From NCBI RefSeq assembly GCF_024586455.1, contig NW_026089624.1:5175341-5239340 (forward strand): DNA of 64,000 bases, written 5' to 3'. A model generated the notes under the pieces. That model had not been told where the DNA came from. It did no database searches and saw only the letters and a list, made by a program, of their open reading frames with translations. The stretch is from Bactrocera neohumeralis. Taxonomy: Eukaryota > Arthropoda > Insecta > Diptera > Tephritidae. Both the position numbers and the translations under genes were made by a program. Numbering within the stretch: position 1 is the first letter of the stretch; the number at the start of each line of letters is the position of its first letter. This document shows positions 43,146-54,498 of this stretch, in pieces.

Positions 43146-44651
43146 TAGAGTAAGGTGATTTTAGTTGCCTTTTTCTTAGTTAAGCCTAAGGGAGGATCAC
43201 TCAATTTATTAGACTATTATTGATTAGTTAATAAAAAATAATTTTCTACTTATTAACAAAACGATTATGATACATGGTAATAAAGCAGGTAGTAGTAAAC
43301 ATCTAAAGGGTTATCTGACATAATGTTTTCTTATGGACTAACTGACTTACCTTACTTTGCCAAATCCTAAGGGCTTGAGTTAAGCAATTTGAAGGCAAAA
43401 TCGCTTTTCATATTTTATCGAAATTACAAATAACTTTCGGTAGCTCAAAGCAAATAACCTAAATCAAGGCGAAAAAAAATTCTGATTATACCGTCGTTGA
43501 TGTTGCAATGCGATATAATACGAGTAATTTCAAAACAAAGGTTAAAATCCTGATGGCACCTACAAACACTGATTAGTTATTAACCATAGATAACTAAACG
43601 CGTAAACAATACCTCACAGGTATCCTGATGCCAGCAGAATTCTCTCCAATTTAGGAAAGTAAAAATATTTCTCGACTATAAATTTGGAATCATGTTTTCA
43701 TCACATTCTTATGAAACGAAAATTTCAAAGAGCTGCACATCTACACCTAGAGCACACAGTACTTATGATGGAAATATTAAACAAATATGTATATCGTACA
43801 ATATACTATTGTCACTACATGTGTTAAAAACTCAAAGAATATTGCAGAAATCGTAAAATTTGTAACAAAAACAAATACGACAAACATTCTTCTAAAATAC
43901 TAATACAGCAAGCTCCTATATCAAGAATTGAGAAAAGTTGCATCTAGACATTTTTTACCCTGAAAAACTCTAATTTATAATTTGTGTCATTGCCGATTCT
44001 AAATTTTTAATTTTTAAAAACATAGAAAATAAATTAAACCTACGTGAAAAAGTATCATAACCCTTGTAAAAGGGCGCTGAGGCTAAGCGGCTAACCTTGG
44101 ACATTGAACCAAGTTTTATCACTTCGCAATTTAAATCACTAATACAAAGATGAAGTATCATTTTATATTATTGCGACCCAAGACACAGTTATTTACAATT
44201 ATGTTTCGAGAATCACAACAGTATTATCTACGTATATTACCAAAATGAAACTATTTGATATATTTCAAAACAAAGTATCTCATGAAGACATTCTAGAAGT
44301 TTCGAAAATTGCACGTGCAAAAATGCTGCAAACACTAATCAAAACAGAAAAGAAAAATACTTTAATACTAAACAAGTAGTATATGAAAAAATTATAGGAT
44401 AAAGAAATAAATTGCAAGCAAGATATAAATAACAAGTTGTTTAAGAAGATCTAGGAAATAAAATTAAAATGAATAACATAATTATCCATAAGGATAATAT
44501 AAAACGCAAACTAATTAATTCACAGAAGAAGAAATTCGTAAGATAAGAACTTTCAGAAAAGGCATTTTACAATTATAGTCACTATACAGCGACATTTTAC
44601 ATACAACCAACTTATCCTACTACATGGACATACATATATGTATGTACATTA
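43146..44651. other. Non-coding, no feature recognised
   Basis: AT-rich sequence between the LINE tail and a MITE. A short tRNA-like word near 44075-44115 was examined and rejected. No open frame of note. Confidence 0.4.
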
Positions 44652-45095
44652 GGGTGTGTCATTCTGAGTCAACCTTTTTTTCCCCTGAAAAACAGGCTAA
44701 AAACTTTCGAAAATGTGCAAAAGAAAGTCAGTCAAAAGATGAGCTCTTAATATTAATATAAGGAGGTGCCTCTTTCAAATTTTCTGTTTTCCATATAAAT
44801 AACATGGAAAAAAATTAATTTTTTTGGTGGTGGTTAATGAGCGGAGGTTATTATATGTGCACGCGATGGCTGCCAGTAGGGATGGTAAACTCGATTCCGA
44901 TTCTACTCGAGAATCGAGTTTTCTCGTAAAATAATTTTTTTCCATGTTATTTATATGGAAAACAGAAAGTTTGATAGAGGCACTTCTTAATATTAATATT
45001 AAGAGCTCATCTTTTGAGTGACTTTTTTCACATTTTCGAAAGTTTTTAGCCTGTTTTTCAGTTGAAAAAAAAGGTTGCCTCAGAATGACACACCC
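44652..45095. mobile_element. MITE with long terminal inverted repeats, TA target
   Basis: Ends GGGTGTGTCATTCTGAG at 44652 and inverted at 45095, each bordered by TA. The arms extend about 170 bases inward, sharing CTGAAAAACAGGCTAAAAAC-like, AGATGAGCTCTTAATATTAA-like and CCATGTTATTTATATGG-like blocks. The 444-bp element is a foldback without coding capacity. The TA duplication suggests mobilisation by a Tc1/mariner-type transposase (inference). Confidence 0.8.
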
Positions 45096-45104
45096 TAATA
45101 TACA

Positions 45105-45223
45105 TATAATGAAGAAATAGTTTATTTCAAGGACGCAAAAAGACACACAAATATACACAATCTGATTATTTGGATATAATGTGTGCGTATTTTTGCGTCT
45201 TGAAAAAAACTATTTCTTCATTA
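45105..45223. mobile_element. Short hairpin MITE, about 118 bp
   Basis: Arms begin TAATGAAGAAATAGTTT on the left and are inverted at the right end (AAACTATTTCTTCATTA), continuing through a TTGCGTCTT/AAGGACGCAA pair. The centre is AATCTGATTATTTGGATA. It lies 10 bases after the preceding MITE. Confidence 0.7.
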
Positions 45224-45317
45224 TTTACATTCTAAATTAATAAATTAATTACAAAATATATATATATACAGAAAAACCTTCCGTAAAAAAAATATTTGTC
45301 ATAATTTTTAATTTAAA
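45224..45317. other. Short non-coding spacer
   Basis: AT-rich spacer, nothing recognised. Confidence 0.3.
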
Positions 45318-45612
45318 AATGAACAAAATTTTACTACCCCAAACGAATGAAGTAACTTACCTTGGTGTTCACCTAGATAGAAGGCTCAGGAAGAGAAAAC
45401 ATATCTCTAGTAAAATAACTTGCGTGAAGATTAGACATGCAAATTTAAATTGGCTGTTATAAAAATTCTAAACTTAGTCTAGACAATAAAATGCTTCAAT
45501 CACGTGTTCGCTTTGGTACATGCGTAATGAAAATTTCAATAAACATTTTGGTATTCCTATGATAAAAAGAGAAGTAGAGGACAGCAGAATGAAATACAAG
45601 TATATATCTACA

Positions 45613-46385
45613 CGCGCTCCAAAGTAAACAGGACTTTAAAAAAAAGAAACAGAACAAAAGGTGGCAAAATCAATTTATTTTATTCAAAATAGTCTCCTTC
45701 TGCTTCAATACAGCTTTTTGCATGGTCCAAAAGTATGTCGTACGAGTGTTTTAGCTCGTTGGCCGGTATGGCCGCCAGTATGCCGGTGCAAGCCTTTTGA
45801 ATGGCCTCTACGTCTGCATAACGCTTTCCTTTCATGGGCAAATGCATTTTTCCGAAAAGGAAGAATACGCACGGTGCCATATCAGGTGAATACGGGAAGG
45901 GGTTAATGGTTAAAATATGATTTTTGGTCAAATAATCGGTCAGAAGCGTCTTGGAATGTTGGATTCTGAGCAATTTGTGCGGAACAAACCGTGCACACAC
46001 CTTTCGTAAACCAAAACGCGATAAAGCGATGTTTTGGAGATGTTCAATTTCATTTCCATGAATTTCAATCTTGATTTCGGCTGATTTTTCATGAATTCAC
46101 GCACAGTTTCGGTGGAATTTCCACATGTTGATCGTCATTTATGTCCTCACGACCACTTGGAAAACGTTGAAACCACTCGTACACTCTGCTACGGGATAGG
46201 CAGTCATCGCCATAAACTTGTTTCATCAATTGAAAAATCAGTAAAAGTTTTACCAATTTTAAAACAAAATTTAATGTTGGCTCATTTTCGCACCGATAAC
46301 ACAAACATACTGACACTTAAAACGCAATAACTTCACTTCTAATCGATGATATGTCATGAAATTCTCCTGTTTACTTTGGAACGCA
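45613..46385 (-). mobile_element. Internally deleted mariner, minus strand
   Basis: Left end CGCGCTCCAAAGTAAACAGG and inward-read right end TGCGTTCCAAAGTAAACAGG form the terminal repeats. Length is 773 bp. It is inserted in the LINE fragment, whose coding similarity resumes just beyond it. Confidence 0.82.
45680..46316 (-). pseudogene. Mariner transposase remnants
   Basis: The N-terminal part (46316-46089) reads LMKQVYGDDCLSRSRVYEWF and FPSGREDINDDQHVE, the helix-turn-helix region. The C-terminal part (46000-45680) reads LLTDYLTKNHILTINPFPYS, PDMAPCVFFLFGKMHLPMKG and CIEAEGDYFE. The third catalytic position is Val (APCVFF instead of APCDFF), and the segment with the first two Asp residues is deleted. 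Confidence 0.8.
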
Positions 46386-46811
46386 CCTTGAAAACTCCGA
46401 GAGCACCCAAACCCATTGGCTAATACTTTAGTACATTCTCGCGATCAAACACGACTAAAAAGAAGAGATATGCCTGCCTACTAAAGAGCAACGTATCACC
46501 AAACATTTCAATCAATTACTTGAGTTTGTTTAGTTTTGAAATAGATTTAAGATTTTATAACTTATTGTTAGGCTTAAAAAAGCAGATCCAATAAATAAAG
46601 AAATATTGAGTATCATAATATCATCATCATCATTATATCATAACAATAATTTGCACAATATATAGATTATTTCATATTTTTAAGAAAAAATCAGAAAAGA
46701 ACGAGTTTAAAATCATGAAAAAGTTTTTATACTCGTACAATCAAACGAAATAAATGTTTAATGAATCGGCACGGATATAAGAAAAGGGGGAGTTAGCAAT
46801 AACACCAACAT
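46386..46811. other. LINE 3' end and non-coding spacer
   Basis: To about 46640 this is the LINE 3' UTR with an ATC-rich tract. The remainder is AT-rich with no recognised feature. Confidence 0.4.
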
Positions 46812-47455
46812 AACTGTTCATTGACGAATGTAAACAAAATTGCTTTCACTGAAACCACACAATTAAGACCACCAAAGAATGAATAAGTATGGCGATTGCT
46901 TGAAAAGCATTTTCAGCCAATTATACTGTGGAACATTTTTGGAATTATTGTCTGGGGGGTGAGAAATTCCAAGTCAGGGTGATGGTACTAGGTCAGTATA
47001 GTAAAACCCTCAAAGGGTTTGGCGTTCGTATGTGTCAGTTTTTTTTATGACCTTTTAAATTTTTTCCTTATCTTGATGCTTTTTCGCTTAGTTGTAACAT
47101 TTTGGCAAAAACGTAGTTTAACATAATTCGCGAACCACTATTATCTATTTTTCCAATCCATTAGACGGTTGTAGCAGCTTTTACACACTATATTTGGTAC
47201 CCAATTTTCGTTCACTATAACATAAGAAAAAATTTAAAAGGTCATAAAAACAAATGACACATACGAACGCCAAACCCTTTGAGGGTTTTACTATACTGAC
47301 CTAGTACCATCACCCTGACTTTGAATTTCTCACCCCCCAGACAATAATTCCAAAAATGTTCCACAGTGTAATTGGCTGAAAATGCTTTTCAAGCAATCGC
47401 CATACTTATTCGTTCTTTGGTGGTCTTAATAGTGTGGTTTCAGTGGAAGCAATTT
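46812..47455. mobile_element. Large foldback element, about 230-bp arms
   Basis: Left arm about 46834-47085 and right arm about 47222-47455 are inverted copies. They share AATGCTTTTCAAGCAATCGC-like, GTTCCACAGTGTAATTGGCT-like and AAACCCTTTGAGGGTTTTAC-like blocks, while about 135 bases at the centre are unique. A partial copy lies at 38262-38400. No coding frame. The right outer end is replaced by a LINE fragment. Confidence 0.78.
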
Positions 47456-47695
47456 TCAAGCGGGGCAGCTCTCATAGGTGCGCTCTAAGCGCTCATAGAA
47501 GACATCTTTGGTCACATCATCCTTCTCTTCCGTTTGGGCGTGGGCGCAAATCAGCGATATGTTGAAGAACTTCGCCTTGATGCGGATTGTGGCTAGACGT
47601 TCATCCACCGGAGTGAATGATAGTACCCGGCGACGGAGTCTCTCTCCCACCACGAATCCCACACCAAACTTGCGCTCCTTTATATGGCCACTGTA
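47456..47695 (-). pseudogene. RTE-type LINE endonuclease fragment
   Basis: The minus-strand frame 47662-47456 reads MGFVVGERLRRRVLSFTPVD, ERLATIRIKAKFFNISLICA and HAQTEEKDDVTKDVFYERLE. This is the middle of an RTE-clade endonuclease, a sequence often misannotated as craniofacial development protein 2-like. Both sides are truncated. Confidence 0.78.
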
Positions 47696-48461
47696 GTAAA
47701 TGAGTTGCTTACAAAATATAAAAAATCGTCAATCGCTTAATATCTACATACATGATCTCTAGTCAGTATATTCAAAATTGCAATCAAGAGCTCTTTTTAG
47801 TTTTGTGAGCTGCTAAATATGAAGTCAACAATTTGAGACAATATTTTGTGACTGAAGACTAGAGACTGTGTTGTGAAAAGTAACTAGTCACAAATTGAGA
47901 CCTTGCCTCAAAATGTCCAAAATAGTGACTAGAGATTGCTTACAGAATTCCGCTATAAGCCTTATCACCAGTTCGATTTTCTAGGGAAATTGCCTAAAAA
48001 CTGGAAAGTTCTCAGACTTTGATATGCCATTTCTTGAAATTGCGCGATTCAATTGGCAAAAATACGAAATATGACAGAAACATGAAGGAAATAATGGGGA
48101 AAAATTTAAATCGTTAAAGAAAAGATTATGTCGACAGAAAGAAATATAGAGAAGGTTCAATTGCGGACCAGTGTGTGAATTGTCAAAAACAAAACGCGAT
48201 GAGTGGATTTCAACAGTGCTAGCTCATGCCATTTGAGCAGGCTGAGGATTGAATTAAAATTATGATTATCAGAAATATACATCAGTATTACAAACATATG
48301 TTTGCTCTTTCGCTTATATTTTTATACGTTTATATGTAATCATATATAATTTTGTGAGTTTTTATGAATACATGCGAAATTGATTGTTGCAATTATTTTA
48401 CTTATTGTCAGTGTGCATTGAAGACCTACTTTTGAATTATCTCCTATGTTTCATCATAATA
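47696..48461. other. Non-coding, no feature recognised
   Basis: AT-rich sequence. A loosely repeated GACTAGAGA word occurs at 47865, 47931 and nearby. No coding frame. Confidence 0.35.
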
Positions 48462-49171
48462 GGTTGTCAAATATCTCCGCTTTTTTGCTTTTTATTCAAT
48501 GTTCAATTATAACGTTAGGATTTAGTTGAAATATGCGCCGTTTCATGCGATAATCTGTTTCCATCTAGACGGCAACTTTATAATACCCCCTTGTAAAAGC
48601 CCCTCCTCCTTATTTGCAAAGAACTCGGACAGCCACTTTTCACTTTTAGTTCAACTTTCGCCTGATATTGTCGTATGTGATCCGTTTTTCGTCGCCAGTC
48701 ACCATCCGCTTCAAAAATGGGTCGAGTTCGTTCCAATGATGCCACATGTCGGTCTAACTCTATGTTTTCCCTGATTTGATCGGTATTCGTCGCCACAGGT
48801 CTTCTGCCGGCTGGCTTATCCATGGTGTCGTTTTCACTCGCTCTGAATCGTCGAAACCATTCCTCCGCAGATCGAAGTGATAGAGTACCAACCCCAAAAC
48901 ATCATTAATCTCACGCAATGTTTCTCTAGCGGGTTTGCCTTTAACGAAGGAAAACTTTAAAATAGCGCGAGTTTCGACGACATTGAACTCCATGTTCAAT
49001 AACTGTTGAACGCAATATTCAAACTAATCATGTATCACTAGCGTCGTTTTGTAGGTTATGTCAAGACCTTTCTATGATGTATAGTATTGCCAGATACCAG
49101 CTCTGTAGCGCTTTATACATAGCCGCGAAATTCAAAAGACAAAAAGGGCGAACCTAACAACCTTGACAACC
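48462..49171 (-). mobile_element. Internally deleted mariner, minus strand
   Basis: Inverted ends GGTTGTCAA at 48462 and 49171, each bordered by TA. Coding remnants: 48999 downwards reads FNVVETRAILKFSFVKGKPA and LREINDVLG (helix-turn-helix). Then, in another frame near 48720, FLKRMVTGDEK and ITYDNIRRK give the first catalytic block, and LPSRWKQIIA near 48570 is the C-terminus. The rest of the catalytic domain is deleted. Length is 710 bp. Confidence 0.78.
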
Positions 49172-49610
49172 TAATATGTTCGTATATGCTATGCGCATAT
49201 ACAAGTATAGTTATTGTAAAATAGGATATAGAGTTAAGAAAAAAGCAAAAGTCTAATTAGATTTGTTTACTTTTTATGCTTTTAGCAGTATTTGATATCT
49301 TGTAAGTTTGTGCATAATGTATTTGATAAGTACATTATAATAATTTAAGTTAGAATGAACTATAACAATGAAATTTCTTAAATTTTAATGCTTTGGGGAC
49401 CGCCGTGCTCCAAGGAAAATATGCCATTTAGTAGGAACTTACCAAAAGCCATTTAACCTTGCTAATTGAACAAAATGACGTTATATCGTTTTGACAGATG
49501 AGTCCCATTGTTTGCTCTATTCGGCTTGTTACTCATAATTATTTATAGTTGTTACATTTTCAATCGTTTTATATCAGTGCAAAAATTGAACTAGTTATAG
49601 AGTGAGCAAA
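49172..49610. other. Non-coding; probable 5' part of the Tc1 element
   Basis: No Tc1 terminal repeat was identified with confidence. AT-rich sequence leads to the transposase start codon at 49611. Confidence 0.35.
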
Positions 49611-49680
49611 ATGGCCGGTCGTAAAGAAATTTCGATTAATGCCGTAAAACTATTATTAGTAAGAGAAGGCGTTGCTACTA

Positions 49681-50828
49681 GCCCAACACTTTTTTGTTTT
49701 GTTGGCACACTCCTCATATGAAAGTATGTGATGTTTCATTTCAATCTGTCAATTCATTCTTACAAGTCATTTAGTGTCCCCGTGTCACAATATTTTTTTA
49801 CAATGGAAAAAATTGAATATCGTGTAGTGATAAAATTCTTATTTTTGGAAGGTGTAGCACCAAAAGAGATTCACGACCGAATGTTAAAAGTGTATAATGA
49901 TTGTTCACCTGCAATTAGAACAGTAGAAGGATTGGTAGCTGAACTATTGACGATCCACGTGAAAGACGTCCAAAAAGCGCATCAACAACAGAAATCATAG
50001 CCAAAATACAGGATATGGTTTTGGAAGATCGTCGGTTGACTCAGAGGGATTTAGTAGAGGCTCTACACATCTCACTAGGTAGTGTGAGCCATATTTTAAG
50101 TGAAATTTTGGGTTTTAGAAAGCTGTGCCGCATTCGCTAACAATGGAACAAAAACACATCCGATTGCGACTTTCTCAGCAACATTTGCAGCTTTATCAAA
50201 AGGACAAAGTAGATTTTGTGCGTCGATTCACCACTATGGAAGAGACTTGGGTCTATTGCCATGATCCTGAATCAAAAAAAAAGGCTAAAGAGTGAACCTG
50301 GTTGTTCGGCTTCGAAACGAAATCGGCCAAGAAGGTTATGACATCAGTTTTTTGGGATGTGAGAGGAATTTTGTTTGTGAATATTATTGCAAACTTTTGG
50401 ACCAGTTGAAGGAAAACATTCGTGAAAAACACAGGTTTGCAGAAGAAAAAAATTCTTTTTTATCAGGACAATGCACTGTGTCACAAGGTCATTTCGACAA
50501 TCGCTAAAATCCGTGAATTGAAATTCAAAATGTTGAAGCACCCACCATATTCATCAGATTTGGCCCCCAGCGGCATCCATTTGTTTCCAGAACTCAAAAA
50601 CTTTATACGTGGCAAGCGTTTTTCATCAAATGAAGCGGTCATTACGGCTGTTGAAGCGTATTTTGCAGATCTTCCGGATTCTCTCTTCAGCGATGGGATC
50701 CACAGATTGGAGGATCGTTGGATCAAGTGTATTAATGTTCAGGGAGATTATACTGAATACTAAAGTGCATATTGAGTCATAAGTTTGTGGTTTTCTTATC
50801 AAACGACAAAACTTATTGAACAACCTGG
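49681..50828 (+). mobile_element. Near-full-length mariner inserted in Tc1
   Basis: The right end, read inward, is CAGGTTGTTCAATAAGTTTT, with TA beyond at 50829. The left end is taken at the TA of 49679-49680 because the Tc1 frame is continuous across that junction. The left terminal repeat itself is not obviously matching, so it may be mutated. Length is 1148 bp. Confidence 0.7.
49803..50763 (+). pseudogene. Mariner transposase, mutated
   Basis: MEKIEYRVVIKFLFLEGVAP is the N-terminal helix-turn-helix. After frameshifts come WKIVG*LRGI-type and SVSHILSE-like linker residues, then FTTMEETWVYCHDPESKKK with Glu where the first catalytic Asp is expected. From 50422 the frame is open: KKILFYQDNALCHKVISTIA (second Asp) and PPYSSDLAPSGIHLFPELKN. 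Exactly 34 residues after the second Asp the third catalytic residue is Gly instead of Asp. The C-terminus is RWIKCINVQGDYTEY. Confidence 0.85.
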
Positions 50829-51116
50829 TATTCAAGTATGCGAAATATTATAAAACACTACATAAACAACGGAAATTTAGAGCGTGAGAACAGATCTGTA
50901 CTCCCAAAAAATCACGCCATATCAGGAACGAGATGTATAGCTGCAGTGACTCAAAATAAAAAAAATAAAAAAAGAGGCTGAAGTTCGCCAAACTTAATGC
51001 TAATCAGACGGAATATTTCTGGAATAAGGTAATATTTAATGACGAATCAAAATTTAGTAATTGGTTCCGATGGTGTGCAAAAAATTTAACGCAAACGAAA
51101 CAAAGAGCTCCAGGTG

Positions 51117-51759
51117 ATTAATTGGGTGCCCAACGTAGAGGGAAGCCAACACTATTGCATTTGAGTTTTCCTGGAGTCACTTACGCTCGCGTTTGATGTT
51201 AATAGTAAAAACATTTCTTTTAACAAATGGAAATATGTAAATGATAATTTATTTTTAAAACAATTTTTAGTTACACTGAATGGTAAACTTAATTATAGAT
51301 TAGAATAAATACGTGTGGGATCGCTGGTGATCCAAAGTGACGTAGAAGCGTTTTACCTAAAAAAGGTATCAACTGGTAAGGTGGTGTGACACTTGCGCCC
51401 ACTGACGTATCAAAAAGTTTTTCCAAACCGCACAGGATCGGTGTTGATTGAAGCAAGTTAGTGTAGATATCGACTCGGCGATGTACATATATGCGAATGT
51501 GATGATCGAAAGTTGACGTGCGAAAGGTGTGTGTCGAATTGTTTAAAAAACCAATATAATGTTTAAGCGGCGCAGTGGGGAATCGAATTTGTGTACGGCG
51601 AATGTTGATGGGCGAACTGCATCTGACGAATAGGGTAGCTTTCCGGTTGTCCATTCCTTTTGTGAGTTGGGTTGCGTACGAGTGTGGTGTGTTGTAATGT
51701 CTTCAGCTGTGGTGAATTAAGCTGTCACATTAGGATGCGCTAGTTTTACCGAGTCGAGG
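51117..51759. mobile_element. Unclassified insertion in Tc1
   Basis: The 643-bp insert is inferred from the break in Tc1 coding similarity, with a possible 5-bp duplication AGGTG at 51112-51116 and 51760-51764. A primer-site-like TGGGTGCCCAACGTAG lies near its left edge. A 121-codon minus-strand open frame (51654-51289) has no domain I recognise. A fragment of an LTR element is one possibility. Confidence 0.45.
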
Positions 51760-52009
51760 AGGTGGATGCTTAACTCATTTAAACACAAGGAAAATAATAT
51801 AATTAAGACTGTGAAATATGGCGACGGTTACATAATGATTTGGAGGTGCATTACAGTATCTGATGTGAGAAATCTCGTTTTCATAATAAAATGGGTAAGC
51901 ACTCATATTTGAACGGACTCACCATATAACATCGAAGGATTCACTTAAAGAGGCCATACGTACAGAATGAGCAAATATAACTTCTATAAACAGTTATTCA
52001 GGCCAACGG

Positions 52010-52279
52010 AGGTTTAACAAAATATTCAAATTGAAAAAATCGGATTCAAAACAATATTTTGCATATGTGTGCCTAAATATTTTTTATGTCGGATCTTTAA
52101 TTTTTTTGATATATCTTCATTATCACTAAAAATATGTAAAATATGAAATACTATAATAATATGAAAAATTTTTGCTTTAGTCGGAATCAGTTGGTCTGAT
52201 CCCGAGACATGTGATTTCACCAAAAAGCTGGGCGGTGCCAACAAACCCCTTTCATACCATCGCGTTTTAACGTTTCTGG
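52010..52279. other. Tc1 3' region / spacer
   Basis: AT-rich sequence after the Tc1 C-terminus. No terminal repeat confidently placed. Confidence 0.3.
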
Positions 52280-52838
52280 CGTAACTAGTTATTGATTTAT
52301 TGCGCTTTTAGTAGGTTTTAACCTCACCGTTATATGAGAAGTGAGCGGGATTATCTTCCGATTTCCATTTTCCTACTGTGGGTATGAGATCTTATAACAT
52401 TTGCGCCTAGCGAATTTGGCTATTGTAGCTTTAGTAGCTTAGGAGATATGTACATTAAAGTTATTAGAGGGCGGTCCACGACCAATCTTTCAAACTGTTC
52501 TGCCCACAGGTAGCCTATACTATATTTTATATTTTAATTTTGTGCTTAGTTACGGCACTTTATAGGTTTTCGGTTAATGATAATATGTGGGCGTGGCAGT
52601 GGTTCGATTATGCCCATCTACGAACTCAAATATTTTTTGTAATAAGAAACCAGCATACCAGGTTTCGAGTTACTCAAGTTACAGCTTGAACGGACAGACA
52701 GAAAATCACTCGGATTTCGAACTTTTCTCGTCATCCTGATCATTAATATACATATATATAATATATATCTATCTCGCTTAGTTTTTAGTGTTAATCGTTG
52801 GGTGAACAAGACTATGATACTCTGTAGCAACAGGTTGC
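52280..52838 (-). mobile_element. mini-me-like repeat, diverged copy E1
   Basis: On the minus strand it runs from TTGCTACAGAGTATCATAG (5' end near 52838) through a TATATA tract, the CCTGATCA/GATCAGGATGACGAGAA core and a short GTCTGTCCGT tract to GGCACTTTATAGG-like and GTGGGCGTGGCAGTGG-like blocks (complementary strand). It is strongly diverged and most like copy B. Confidence 0.6.
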
Positions 52839-52841
52839 AAG

Positions 52842-53705
52842 GAGCTTTATATTGGAAGAAGGCGGGGTTGTGAACCGATTTCACCCATATTTCGTACGTG
52901 TCATCAGGGTGTTAAGAAAATATTATGTACCGAATTTCATTGAAATCGGTCTAGTAATTCCTGAGATATGGTTTTTGGTCCATAAGTGGGCGACGCCACG
53001 CCCATTTTCAATTTTTAAAAAAAGCCTGGGTGCAGCTTCCTTCTGCAGTTCGTTCCGAAAAATCTAGGATTTCTGACGTTATTTGTTAGTCGGTTAACGC
53101 ACTTTTAGTGATTTTCAACATAACCTTTGTATGGGAGGTGGGCGTGGTTATTATCCGATTTCTTCCATTTTTGAACTGTATATGGAAATGCCTGAAGAAA
53201 ACGACCCTATAGAGTTTGGTTGACATAGCTATAGTAGTTTCCGAGATACGTACAAAAAACTTAGTAGGGGCGGGGCCACGCCCACTTTTCCAAAAAAATT
53301 ACGTCCAAATATGCCCCTCCCTAATGCGATTCTTTGTGCCAAATTTCACTTTAATATCTTTATTTATGGCTTAGTTATGACACTTTATAGGTTTTCGGTT
53401 TTCGCCATTTTGTGGGCGTGGCAGTGGGCCGATTTTGCCCATCTTCGAACTTAACCTTCTTATGGAGCCAAGAAATACGTGTACCAAGTTTCATTATGAT
53501 ATCTCGATTTTTACTCAAGTTACAGCTTGCACGGGCGGACGGACGGACAGACAGACACCCGAATTTCAACTCTACTCGTCACCCTGATCACTTTGGTATA
53601 TATAACCGTATATCTGACTCTTTTAGTTTTAGGACTTACAAACAACCGTTATGTGAACAAAACTTTAACACTCTCCATAGCAACTTTGTTGCGAGAGTAT
53701 AAAAA
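52842..53705 (-). mobile_element. mini-me-like repeat copy E2, 3'-truncated
   Basis: Close match to copies C and D in reverse orientation. The 5' end (GTTGCGAGAGTATAAAA on the plus strand) is at 53705. The last about 190 bases of the unit are missing at 52842, where copy E1 begins. Together E2 and E1 form another head-to-tail pair. The LTR element starts 10 bases beyond the 5' end. Confidence 0.78.
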
Positions 53706-53714
53706 AAACGGGCG

Positions 53715-54238
53715 AGTTAAAGAAAAATAAGTCCACGAACTGCGAGTCAGAATAATATGACTTTATTCATTAACATCCGAAACTTAAATTTAAATTATTT
53801 CTAACTGCTTAGCCTATTTATAGTAGTGAGTAAACAAATATTTTATATCCGCTATCCTTACAATTTGTTGTTTGCTTAATCGGACCATTTAACGGTCGCT
53901 CTTTGGTTTGATCATTACTGCTATGACAACAACAACATTAGCTACAGACATTTGTCAGGTGATTCGGCGGTTGTCCTGATCACCGATTAATGTTATTTTA
54001 TCACAGCATTGTTGCTGCACATGTTGTCTTCATTGTTTGTTGTTGCATTATTTTGTATTACATGTTTAACATTTGTTTACAAGTTATTGGTTTTCGTCTA
54101 GCTGTGCATGTACATATATGTATGTTTATATTTAAGTAATTATATGTAAGTATATGATAAGTAAGTTTGTAAATTATTATTTGTACATATATATATATAT
54201 ATATACATATATGTATGTACATGTATGTACATATAACT
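53715..54238 (-). repeat. 3' LTR of the 17.6/297-like element
   Basis: The 524-bp LTR starts AGTTAAAGAAAAATAAGTCC and ends ATATAACT, next to CCCCC (polypurine tract on the minus strand). Compared with the other LTR it lacks a 17-base TTGTTGACAAACAAGTG-like segment and a CTCAT, and shows a few substitutions and a longer TA tract. Confidence 0.88.
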
Positions 54239-54498
54239 CCCCCAGGGCTGCTTAAAGAACTACCCCATATTCCTTTCATTTATTTATATATATTTTTTAA
54301 GCTAAGTTTACTAACTATTTGGATTATGTATTAATTCGTGTATTTTTATTTTCGATTAAGCTTAAAATAAAGAACAATTTGAAAATTATATCCATATGTA
54401 AATAGCTTAACTTATCTAATATTTAAATGATATTGGTGTAAGTGAATTGAAGGTAAAAGATATGTAGGTTTTTCATATTAAAAATGATCAGTAATGGT

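Larger units (their letters stand above)
45318..46620 (+). pseudogene. LINE RT C-terminus interrupted by a mariner
   Basis: Before the mariner the frame reads LPQTNEVTYLGVHLDRRLRK and NFNKHFGIPMIKREVEDSRM (45330-45600). After it, EHPNPLANTLVHSRDQTRLK and RRDMPAY then stop (46398-46486). These are the C-terminal motifs of Jockey/R1-type RT polyproteins (VTYLGVHLDRRL). A short (ATC)n tract near 46612-46635 may be the tail. The 5' portion is missing, so it is a truncated insertion. Confidence 0.72.
49611..52010 (+). pseudogene. Tc1-like transposase, interrupted by two insertions
   Basis: Start ATG at 49611 gives MAGRKEISINAVKLLLVREG. At 49680 a mariner interrupts, and the frame continues after it (VAT then IQVCEI) at 50831. 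Further pieces: QERCIAAVTQ (50930s), NKVIFNDESKFSNWFRW (51010-51080, first catalytic Asp block), a second insert (51117-51759), TVKYGDGYIMIWRCITVSDV (51808-51870) and the C-terminal TVIQANGGLTKY (about 51991-52025). This order matches Tc1 transposases. Frameshifts throughout make it dead. Confidence 0.75.

Noticed and set aside
44070..44120. Possible tRNA-like stretch (GCTGAGGCTAAGCGGCTAAC)
   Set aside because: Only a D-loop-like word is present; no acceptor stem, anticodon arm or B-box TTCGANTCC could be completed.
54058..54279. 73-codon minus-strand open frame in the LTR
   Set aside because: Formed by TA/TG microsatellite in the LTR; low complexity, not a gene.
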